From assembly GCA_030248295.1 (NCBI GenBank), contig JASANH010000986.1, positions 1 to 64,000 on the forward strand: a DNA stretch of 64,000 nucleotides, written 5' to 3'. Every line of letters starts with the position of its first letter. Position 1 is the first letter of the stretch. Origin of the DNA: Mesodorylaimus sp. YZB2_4 (Eukaryota; Nematoda; Enoplea; Dorylaimida; Dorylaimidae). Of this stretch, positions 44,229-57,169 are shown piece after piece. The translations under genes were made by a program, and so were the position numbers. A model generated the notes under the pieces. That model was given only the letters and a program-made list of their open reading frames with translations, had not been told where the DNA came from and did no database searches.

Positions 44229-44756
44229 ATGGCTGACGGGCGAGCCACGACGACGGGACACTTGAAGGAGTCAGCGCGAGACGAAGATTCCAAGCGTCAA
44301 AAATCAACCGCCGCTGCCAAGGTACCTGGTATCTTGAAAGGGCCGGACGATTTGAATCCAGTCGGAAAAATTAAACCAAGTAAGGCATTTTTGTGTAGTC
44401 TATTGCTTTTGCATTACTAGTATTATTCTAGGTGCCCCCACTGTGTGGAAAGTTGAAACTGAAGCCCAATCTCAAAGTCAGCCGCCGATGGGAAACGAGC
44501 TAGGCAGCGAGCCCCCTGCCGATGTAAGTACTGTTCAGCGAATATGTTTAGGTGCCGAGCACTCACCAGTGCTGCAATGCAAATGTTCCTACCGCATGGC
44601 TCCTTCTAGGTGCAGCAACAAGCTCAACAGGCGGCTTTCGAGGGGCTGATAAATCAGCAGGCGCCGCCGCCGCTTGAACCCGTACCCAGCGATCAGGTGC
44701 CCAGCGGTCAGCCGCCGATGGGAAACGAGCCAGGCAGCGAGCCCCCGCCGATGTAG
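44229..44756 (+). CDS. Small Pro/Gln-rich protein of unknown function
   Basis: Three exons, 44,229-44,379, 44,432-44,523 and 44,610-44,756, all in phase with canonical sites, give 129 residues. The N-terminal half is charged (HLKESARDEDSKRQKSTAAA) and leads to KVPGILKGPDDLNPVG. The unit QPPMGNE-L/P-GSEPP occurs twice, once at the end of exon 2 and once at the C-terminus, with nearly identical DNA, so an internal duplication spans an intron. No signal peptide, membrane span or known domain is visible. Consistent phases and codon use argue that it is real. Confidence 0.62.
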
Positions 44757-47206
44757 TGGTGCGAGAATGCAAAAATGGTGTGATGTTTGTGACGAAACGA
44801 TCATTTGCTGATGATGACTGTGCTCACTCTTGCTTTTGTGAATTGGGTACAGTATATCATAGGTAGCAGAAATTCCTATTTTTAAGACTCGAAGAATAAT
44901 GCTGTAATTGCTAGTCACTAATTTGATTTCTAGGCTATAGCCAATAGAATGCATTGTCGTCTTTGGGGAGGATTAGATAGATTGCGTATAAGGGCGCTTC
45001 AGTGTTTTTGCTTTCACAAGACAATTGGTCATTATCATATTATTACTATTCGCTAATATGATTGTAAGGGCGCTTTAGTGTTTTAGTTCTAATAGGACAG
45101 CTGGTTAGTATCATATAATTGCTAGTCGCTAATTTGTTTTGTAGGTGATGGACCATGGGATGCGAAGAACAGGTTCAGAAGCGTGATACACAAGCACAAA
45201 CACACTGGATGCGGACGCCTGGTAGGCGACGGGAATGGTCAGTCTTCCTTCGATTGGGTCCTCCTGTCAGAGATATCGTACAGCTCGCTCGTAGCGCATA
45301 GCTTCGTGCCTCGTCCCGAACGCGATCACGGTCACGGTCATGATCCAGACCTCGAGCCCACCGCCAGTCCACACCCACGCCCAGCCTCCACCACGTTACG
45401 ATCGTTTCCGCTCATCAAGACCAGGTTCGCCCTATTCGACTCAGACACTTCCTCGTGCCCAACATGATCGACGTCATCGGTCCAAGCGTGACTTATGGTG
45501 ATTTGTTTGTTTTTTTCCTTTCTCGTTTTTTTTGCGTCACACGGGGACGTGTGAGAATTCGGCGAGGGTGTGATGTAGAGATAACGTGATGTTTACTTAT
45601 AACTGGTTCTAGTCATGCCCTTCAACCTTTTGTGTCTGGTCTCGTCGTGTGTGCCGATGTGGACTAACTAGGTAGTCTTGTCCCGGGTCGCCGTCTAGTA
45701 AAGTCGCTTGGCGCTTGGCGGGTGAACATACTACACTACCAGCCTTTGACCTGGCCCTCGACCTTATCTCTGTAATTAGAACAAGTACACGGATATTTGT
45801 AGTTGTCGCAACGAGTTGGATTGTCCTGACAACGCCAGCATGGTCATTGCAGCTAACGAATGGCGGCTGGAAGGAATGGTGGCTCGCAATAATGGTCTGG
45901 TAGAGGGTGTTAGTGTAATATGTGCACACCTGAGTACTTTTCCAAGATTATTCCAGCCCGGAGTTTGCTGTGAGTGCACCCCATTTTTGCACGCAATTGG
46001 GATATAGTACATATGTGCAAACCTTGTGATAATGGGAGGAAATAAATGGAGGGAGGCTAAACAGAAACCAATTATCAAGGAAGCAAGGAGAAGGGTATCA
46101 AAATGAAGGACTATGCTCGACTGGCTGGTGTCATCATTTTAAGATGGCCCAGGGCTCTACCCTTTGAGTTATGCGAGTGAACAGGCATCGATGGAATTTG
46201 CAAAAAATGGTGTATTGCGAATCAGTAATACTGTACCTTGGACGAACTAGATACCAGATGCGTCTGATGAATCCATCCGTGCAGCCTGGCGCCTGGTAGG
46301 CCATGGCAACCTCCCTCCCACCCAGCCGGGCTTGGTCACAATAGCCAGATGCATTCTTCAGTCGTGTTGGCGATCATATGGACTGAACATTGGAGACGAC
46401 ACGACACACTTTTGCAGAGGTAGGACACTGACACAAACTTTGCAGACTCTGAGCCATACGCTGGGTAATTGCGAAGAAGTATTGGTCGATTGGAGAAACT
46501 AGTTCTGTGATGTCTGGAAGAAAGCGGTCAACGGCCTTGGGAAAAGTACATATCGACAGAGCTTGATGTGAGGCAACAATCACTGGCGATCACTGCTGGG
46601 GAGCAGGCTTTATGGGAGACTAGAAAATTCTGTAAAGCCGACTGCTGCACGAAGCTTGCAAGGGTCACACGTCCTTGCAATATGACCGAAGGGTACAGTA
46701 TTATATCAGGTACTACACTCTCTAAGCTTACGATGGCCGCCGTCGGCGTACGCAGGATTTGAGGTACGGGATGCTCACCAAAAAAGGTCATAATTTACAT
46801 ACATTTTAGGATTTTCTTGTGGCAAGATGGCGAAATGACTCAATGGCAAAATGTGTATACTGCAGATGCCTTTACACTTTCTGGAAAGGGGGTTCATTTG
46901 CACCCTTGCACCCCTCTCCCTTGAGTGCGCGCCTGAGCCCGCTGCGTGATTGCGCACAGCATATGCACCCTGTGACCGAAGAATGACTTCGACCAAAGAA
47001 GTTTGTCACTTGACGCGAATTGGTAGCCGTTGACGGACGCGTGCCTTGTTGGCGGCGTATGCGTTAGGAAACTAGCGTTTGTATAGATAGAATTCTTCCA
47101 AACCGACCGTACACTATGACAGTGAAGCGAAAAAGCCCCGTTCTTGCGTCCTAACATGATAACCGGCTTAGCGGGTGTAAAGTGTCATCTATCGTCCTTC
47201 TTTACA
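44757..47206. other. Long interval without a recognised gene
   Basis: It includes a tandem repeat at 44,900-45,145. A coding-like but frame-interrupted stretch lies at about 45,155-45,490, where one frame ends RAQHDRRHRSKRDLW; it may be exons I cannot join. The 45,500-47,200 part shows nothing recognisable. Its last few hundred bases may hold the degraded 3' end of the BEL/Pao element. Confidence 0.4.
44900..45145. repeat. Tandem repeat, ~75-bp unit, about 2.5 copies
   Basis: AAGGGCGCTT(C/T)AGTGTTTT, GACA(A/G)(T/C)TGGT and AATTGCTAGTC(A/G)CTAATTTG recur in order. Confidence 0.7.
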
Positions 47207-48418
47207 TCACTCGCGGTTGCTCTCCAATCCGCGACACTCCCCACAGACGATTTCTAAGGGGTATAATTGCACGATTGCGCGTTTGATTTCTTGTCCATTG
47301 GTCAGCTTGATGATGGCTACACGAATGTTTCCATCGGTTGATGTTATGAAATCTTTGATGATGCCAGTGCGCCAACGATGTCGTGGGCCTTCTGATTTAA
47401 TCTGAACGATTTCTCCGATCTGCGGTGTGGATGCTGACTTCGCCCTTCCTTGTTTGAGTTGAACCCTTTGGCGTTCCCGCAGAGATGTCAGGTATTCGGT
47501 TTGCCACAATCTAACGAATGCATTGTATATATTGCGAAGACGTGTCCAGTATTCTTTAACAGCCTGTTCGTTGGGGGTGGCCACGCTTTCTCCACGAGGG
47601 CATTCTCCTGGATGTATAAAATGAGCTGGCGTGATTACAGTCTCTCCGATTTCAGATCCCACATGCACGAGAGGGCGATCATTGATTACAGCTTCTATTT
47701 CTGCTGTAAGCACCTGCAGCTGTCGCGAGTTGAGTAGTGCATTTCCGACTGTCTTGAGCAGCGCTCGCTTGACCATTCCCACAAGTCGCTCGTAGAAACC
47801 ACCCATCCAGGGGGGCCGTTCAGGTATACGTTTCCATTGAATTCCATGGTCAGCAGCGAACCTTTGTACCTGCTTTGCGGTGAATTGACCGGCGTTGTCC
47901 GACCAGACCACTTTTGGCTTTTGTCGGCGTGCGATATAGATTCGAAAAACATTGAGAAAGTCGTCAGCGCTTAAGCCCTCGACGACCTCGAGATGGAATG
48001 CCCTCGTTGCGGTGCATGTGAATAGGCAGATCCAACGCTTTGCGAGTTTGTTGTTCCCGATTTTAACAGTGAGTGGACCAAGGTAGTCGACGCCAATGGA
48101 CCCAAACGGTGTGAAGACATTGACTCGTTCTTGCGGTAAGCTTGGAGATTCTGGCGCAGTAAATGGACCTCCATCGAGTTTCTTGCATTGAGTGCAGCGC
48201 CGAAGGACATTGAACACAACCTGCCGTCCTGCTGTGATCCAAAAGCGTTGGCGAAGATGAGCGAGCGTCTGTGCCGTTCCAGCGTGGCACAGTTGAGCGT
48301 GAGTGTGTGCGATTATCAACTTCGCGAGTTCAGATTTCCTCGATAGCAGGATTGGTTTCTTTGCCTCTTCGTTTAGAGGAGCGTGCGTGATCCGACCTCG
48401 ACCTTGAATCAGTACACA
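47207..48418 (-). mobile_element. BEL/Pao retrotransposon integrase region, open frame
   Basis: One open frame of about 404 codons. It begins RGRITHAPLNEEAKKPILLS, the linker BEL/Pao polyproteins have between RNase H and integrase. The HHCC zinc site follows (AHTHAQLCHAG, RRCTQCKK). The integrase core has D in GVDYLGPL, D in WSDNAGQF and E in PPWMGGFYERLVG. The DUF5641-type tail follows: RPLVHVGSE, PAHFIHPG, REYLTSLRERQR-like, and PRHRWRTGIIKDF. A stop lies just upstream of 48,418, and no reverse transcriptase, protease or gag is seen upstream. It is an element remnant whose integrase frame is undamaged over its whole length. Confidence 0.92.
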
Positions 48419-48958
48419 TCACATCGTTGGGAGTCAGTTGGTCTCACATGTTAGCAGCAGGCCTACTATTCCTATGGTTTTGCTTCTTGGGCTTTATTGC
48501 TATAAGGGAACTAACCATTGATATCAGCGAGCTGACTAATTCTAGACAAATGTCCTGAGTGGGAAGCGCATGGGTGAAGGGTGTAACGAATTGGACTCCT
48601 TCGCACAGGATAGTCCCAATTATGCCTGATTATCCACCCTGGAAGGCTATCGAAATCGATTCGAAGGGTGAACAAGTTATCATCCGAGTCAGCAGTGCGA
48701 TTTCGATTCAGCCAACTACTCTGCCAGATGCTTATCACGTAAGATAAATGATTCGAGCTACTGAAATGACGGCTTTTAGTCATGTATTTTTGTATGTTCT
48801 AAATGCAAAAGGCACTTTTCGCAACCGGAACTTAGCATTACAGGAAGATGTGACAAGGAAGCAGCTCCGGCACAGCTATGATGCTCTCCTTTCACCTTCA
48901 ACCCATGCAAGTGATCATTCATAAGGCACAGGTCCTTCCAAAACACACCCATCACTGA
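48419..48958. other. Interval between BEL/Pao remnant and PYROXD1
   Basis: A 62-codon plus frame at 48,559-48,747 has no recognised domain. The region includes the PYROXD1 3' UTR. Confidence 0.4.
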
Positions 48959-51900
48959 CTAATCAAAATAATCTTCGATATCCACCATTGGATCCAACAA
49001 ATCGTTTTTGATATCCTCAATGTTGGTCTGGTTAAGAATAAGGTTCTCCATGGTCTCTTCCAGATCAGTTTCGCCGATCAGCATGGCACCTTGGACCTGG
49101 TTGTCACTCACGATCACTTTGACATACTCTTGACCTAGTGATAACAACAAATGTGCATCGACTTACCCTCAAGTCTACCACACAGCAGCCCTTACCTTTA
49201 CGCACCCGTAACAAAACTTCATAATTTGATCCTAACTTTTGAGAGTTAAACAATCCAAGAAGTACAACCTGAAAGAGAAAAACCCATTATTTGCCACGTA
49301 CCTGTACCATTTCTGGCTGATCACTTACCTTATAACCAAAGAATTTCGTTACATGAGTAAAAATTTCAAAGCAAATATCCAATTCCACGCGAGAACCCGG
49401 ACTGTTCCAATGTAAAGCCATACATCGACCAGCAAACGCGCCCATCTGCCTCGCTTGTGTCCACAGACGCATCTGCAAAACAATAACCACTGGTGCAATC
49501 CCGATCAAGACATCAGATAAACAAACTTACTTGGAACCAATGAGGCGCCAACGGCCAGTTGGCCGCGCAGATATCACCCGCAGCGTAAATGTTCGGAACA
49601 GATGTCTCCATTTCATCATCCACAAGTATACCCTCGTCAGAACCAAATTTCAGCTACAAAGCAAGAAAACTTAAAATTATGCTCAGGCGGGATCAATTCT
49701 GCCGCTCAAGTTTCTTAAGACACTATGGCCTGTTAAAGGAGTTCTAGGGATGAAAAGCCGCAAAAAAACCAAGGTCCTCAGAGGTCTCTATGTATAACCA
49801 CTCTGGTAATGCCTCCTTCCCACAAATCGATTAAAACTACTAATTTCAGCTCTCACCAGACACTTTTCGCTGACAAACGCAGACGAATTCGGTACGACAC
49901 CAGTTGCACTAACGATTAGATCGCATCCATATTCTTTTCCAGACGTCAGTACAATATATACTGGCCAATTTTCTTCAGCCAAGATGTTTTCTCCGCGACT
50001 TTTCTTATAATCGATGTACTCGGATGGAGAAAATATCTCGTCAATTTCGGACTCGAATTCGATCGTAACTTGGCGCTTGTCCGCAGACCCAACTATTGTC
50101 AGGTCTTCAACCCAATCTGGACCGAGGGCACTGCCAGGAGCGGTCTTGGATGATGAAAAATTAGCATTGGGGATGTCTGAAACGAAAGAGGATTCTTGAA
50201 AATGTACATTACGTATCTGCAAAATGATCTTACCCATGTGGGTGTACTTCAGTCGTTTCTTTGGCGTAAAGACGACATTGTTTGTTTGGGACTCCTCCTT
50301 CCGCGAATTGATATTGGACATAAAAAATTCAGCTGCGCCAGAATCGACAAACGTAGCCGAAACACTCTTATGTTTTACGACCCACACGACTTGCACTTTT
50401 TCAACTTCGTAACTAAAACAAAGTCTTTGTTTTGAAACAAGCGAAGGCAAGCTATTTGTGTTGCATGCTTACACCAGCTCGGTAGCGATTCCACCGTTTC
50501 CAACAAGGGCAATACGACGGCAATTCTTCAGGCGTGATTGAAAATCTCGAACGCTATCCGTATCACGAATTCCAATGACTAGCGGATTTTCCGTGAGCAT
50601 CTGAAAGATAAACACAATTTCACCGATTTTCAGAATGTCAGTAAACTACCCTCAATTTACCTTTGGGTGACCGCCAGCTGCAAGAAGAAGCTTCTTATAC
50701 TTAAACGTTTGTCCAACGGATGTAAGAACTTCCTTGAACGTAAAAGAATGTTTTGAAGAAGATATACGCAGTATGTACAGTCATTAGAGGCCTAAATATA
50801 GCCTAATATCTTCGTGTATACATCTTCCTTCGTCGGATAAACTCGAAGCCGTCGCCCTCAAATATTGCTTGGACATACTGCAGGGGTTTGCGGAAAAGTC
50901 GCCCCCCACAATTCTCCCCATGCAACTCGCCCCCACCACGCCTCACCACCGCATCCACCGCCTCGCCCTTGCCTCATTCTATATTTCATTTATGTTTTCA
51001 TGAAACAATTAAGCGGGTTTCTGAGAGGCCCGACCTAGGGCTAGCCAGTCGAATTTTTTGATAAGCTGATAATCAGAATTTCGTTCCGTGATTAGCCGTG
51101 ATCAGGCACATAATCGATAGTAATAAAACTATAAAAGCCGAGTCTGTTTTTTCTCTGAAATGGTAACTTGGTAGGTACATCAAAAAATTTACCGAATTTT
51201 ACGCTACGAGCCACAGTTATTGCGCAATGGCCAATAACTGCGCCCCATTCAGGCAGTTTTAGCTAGTCGTAATCGATAATTTTAGCTGTTGATCATTTGC
51301 ACTGATCAGTAACACCCTATCTTTCAGCTCTTGAAAAGAGCTTTCAAATGCTTTTTTACGCGTCCAAATTCGACATTTTTGAAATAACCAGGCAGGCCCT
51401 CAATAAGAATATTTTAAGAGAGGGTTTTTAGAGAGACAAACCTACTGATTCGAAACAGAAATGGGCAATTGGCAAGATCTCGCCTATCGCCCGGTGTGAT
51501 ACAAATGCTGACCGCAGGTCATTTGTTGGTCCAAAGTAATATGTTGCGGGGGCTACTTGCATGGGGGCGAGTTGTGGGAAGAGACTTTTTTTCATGCCAC
51601 TGCAGGTACCCGAACATACCATCTTCTCAGCATCGACGCCAGTGCAATAACACGGAATAACGCTCACATTTGGAAATCCATGAAAAACCGATTCAGCAGA
51701 GGTTTCTTGGACATCAAAACTTTCCATGGCACGGCCAATCTAAAACAAAATGCATGAGACATTATAAAGGCACATAGAAACCGAAGAAAAATCGGGAATG
51801 TGTACAACCAAAAAAAAGAAACGATCAGGCTACCTTATGCAAGTTTGATACCGTTTTCACTAAATGCGATGCTGTAAGTACTAAAACGGGTTCATCAGGA

Positions 51901-52058
51901 CACAATTCTGCCAGCTAAAACAGAAAAGGAGATCACTGACACGAGATTACCATGCACAAGTGGAGGCGAAAGGCGGGAAATGGCCAAACCTGCTCAACGC
52001 AAGAAACCGCAGCGATTCCACCACCGACAATAACGAAAGTAGCTTCTCCACTCGCCAT
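48959..52058 (-). CDS. PYROXD1: PYROXD1 flavin oxidoreductase
   Basis: Eleven exons: 52,058-51,990, 51,914-51,834, 51,739-51,620, 50,732-50,661, 50,600-50,473, 50,412-50,234, 50,176-49,857, 49,653-49,531, 49,472-49,329, 49,268-49,196 and 49,134-48,959. All phases close, 494 residues against 500 in human. FAD-binding [12 protein letters not shown] is at 9-20, [10 protein letters not shown] follows, NAD(P)-binding [18 protein letters not shown] is at about 144-161, and [12 protein letters not shown] and [13 protein letters not shown] come next. The second FAD site [13 protein letters not shown] is followed by [11 protein letters not shown] and [13 protein letters not shown], and the end [18 protein letters not shown]. 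The C-terminus DIEDYFD is identical to the vertebrate one. PYROXD1 protects the RTCB tRNA-ligase complex from oxidation. Intron 3 (about 890 bp) has no named repeat. Confidence 0.97.
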
Positions 52059-52652
52059 TCGACGGAATGAAAAAATTCTCTGCCGGACTCGTCCATATAA
52101 GGCGACGACCCCGAATGACACATCTTTCACAATACAAAAATCAAATTTCGTTCGATTGCGTCCATTTGTGCGATGTGAAGGCGAGATACAGGCATAATAA
52201 GCTGCACAGTTATTTTTAGCTAATTGACTTTTCCAACATTAAGTCATTAAATCAAACAAAAAGGCACGAGTTTGTGGGAAATTGGAACAGAAAGCTCCAC
52301 AAGTAAGAGCTATTTCGTTTACCTGAATCTGCAACTTTATTTTATTGTAAGACGGCGCGTTTTATCGATTGATGTCGCGCACACTTGACGCAGGTGCGGC
52401 GTTGGCTTTAGACCCACGCCATTTTATGCTTTTCGGTCGATCGATTCTGTTTATCGCAAAATCCGGTAAGTATTCTTACACCACACGTTCCTTATCGCGT
52501 TTTTGAGTTTTTGATGTTGTAACTGTGCGAATTTTTAAAAAAGAAGAAGAATTTAGACTAATGAGATGAAAGTGAAGAAAAACCCCAGAATATATGTGTC
52601 TTGCTATTTAGAATTCGACGGCTATTTGCGGAAGTGGTGACAATTTTCAAAG
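52059..52652. promoter_or_regulatory. Divergent promoter region between PYROXD1 and the zinc-finger gene
   Basis: 594 bp separate the two ATG codons, which point away from each other. TTTATCGATTGATGTCGCG near 52,360 and GATCGATTCTGTTTATCGC near 52,440 contain repeated TTATCG words that could be shared control sites, though this is only an inference. Confidence 0.5.
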
Positions 52653-55497
<2,845 letters not shown>

Positions 55498-56275
55498 GTT
55501 TGGACTAGGAGGAGAAAGGAATTGAGTTAAACGATAACTTTTTGTGCTTTTGTGACGCTAATTTAGATAAGATAACGATGTGACGCTTTGTGTATGCGAC
55601 ATTATTTGTGTCCAGGGTGGGCCTGCGTGCGTGTGGGTAATGTTATACATTATTAACTGCAAACGAATTTTTGATTCATGTACGCTTCGTATTCTGTGGA
55701 AGGTTTATGTGTATAATATACTGGGAAATATGTTATGCGGCAAGTTATTGGAATGCCACTTTGGGGGGTTGGAAGTGTGCTAATGATAATGGAATTTGTA
55801 TAGTTTTTATTTGGGGAAAAGTAAAGTTGGACAAGTAGGCACTGTGAACTTTGCGGTATCAATTAACGCGGCGAGGGATCAAGGGGGCTTGGATAGCCTG
55901 AGTGCGTTTTCGTGTCGTCATGCGAGCGTGATTGCTCGGTTGGCCAAGTCGGGCGTGCTGTGTGGATTAGGTGAGGGTTCATTGGCAATGTGGTCAATAG
56001 CTCTGGGCCAGTAATATAAGCCTGTTCCTCGAGCATAATCCGAGTGCTTTGGCTCGTAGGCGGCGGAAGGATGAGCCACTGCTGCTTGGCGCAATTGGAT
56101 CCGGTTATGAACGCGGGCCGAGTCCTGGTCGAGCCTTAAATGAAAATCGATCTGTCTTGGTGAAAGTGAACACTCGTGAAAAAAGGCGGTGCCTAAATGA
56201 ACGGGAAGGTTTTCAAAGTGAGTGTGGCTTTGCGACGACACAGCGCCACTAACCTGGTCAAAAGACGGGTGCGAT
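55498..56275. other. Intergenic region before the Ly6-like gene
   Basis: About 780 bp with the zinc-finger 3' UTR and the next promoter. A 184-codon minus-strand frame at 55,918-56,472 overlaps the Ly6 signal exon antisense and has no domain. Confidence 0.45.
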
Positions 56276-57169
56276 ATGGAGTTGCGGCCTGGCTCGAGAC
56301 TCAGCTCGTTGGTTATTTGGGTAATAGTGTGGACAGCGAGTCTATTGACCACTCCTTGTGGTAAGGTTGAAACGGTAGCTGTGGAAAACCAGGGGTACAC
56401 GGGCCAAGTTCCAGGGAGTATACTCGAAGTATGTGACCACAGGACGGCTTTCATGATGTCTCTGCTGGCCACTCATGTTTGAGTGGCCAGGTCATATTTT
56501 GTTTGTTGTCCAAAAATATGGACTGCGACCGCAGGCAAGGTCTCCTTTGCAGATTCGCTCAGATGCTTGCAATGTACAACTGTTGCGAGGAAATTGGCGG
56601 CCGATGGATCGGCCATGGTTCCCGTTCTGGACTCTCCGGCTTGTTACGAGGGGCACGTACCCGCCAGTCCTTGCATGAATGCGACCCATACTCACTGCAT
56701 CACGTTCAAGTTCACCAACGTGGCTACCGGACGTAAGGCGCTTGATCTGTGCGTGATTGAATCTAGTCCCTGGTGGCTGCTGCCAGAATAGGTACCTCTC
56801 CTTTTCCACATGCTCTTGCTTTTAGGGATTGTGGTCTTATGGCGCAAGTGTGGTGTCCGCAGTGACCTTCGCCCATGCCAGTATCACGATCTGAGTGAAG
56901 ATAACGACCTGAGTACAGAATCCATCCAGGACGCTATCGGTGGATCAAGGGATCGATCAGTCAAGTACCCGTTGGTCAACTCGACTCAAGTGGCTGCGAA
57001 TCGGAACTTGGTCAAAGTGTGCGTGGAGTTATCAGAGATGTGTGATCAGGACAAGTGCAACGGTTCGGAGAGAGTTGGTGTAAATAAGGTGTGTGTACTA
57101 GCGTTTTCTGTGATCGTGAGTTTTCTTCTACTTCTTCATTTTTCTCGTCAACGATTGCAAGAGTACTGA
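56276..57169 (+). CDS. GPI-anchored Ly6/uPAR-like surface protein
   Basis: Three exons, 56,276-56,360, 56,553-56,732 and 56,826-57,169, in phase, 202 residues. Exon 1 is a signal peptide with core LSSLVIWVIVWTASLL. The mature part starts near DSLRCLQCTT, the Ly6 opening C-x-x-C. Further cysteines follow in order (ACYEG, SPCMN, HCITFKF, RKCGV, RPCQY, KVCVEL). It closes CDQDKCNGS, the C-x(n)-C-N end of three-finger folds. A C-terminal hydrophobic stretch VCVLAFSVIVSFLLLLHF, after a small-residue zone, is a GPI-anchor signal or a TM. NATH and NSTQ are possible N-glycosylation sites. An insert of about 45 residues between the fifth and last cysteine groups is long for the family. Related proteins modulate channels and receptors in neurons; here the role is unknown. 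Confidence 0.85.

Noticed and set aside
55918-56472. 184-codon minus-strand open frame
   Set aside because: It runs antisense to the Ly6 signal-peptide exon and its intron, shows no domain, and lacks splice partners.
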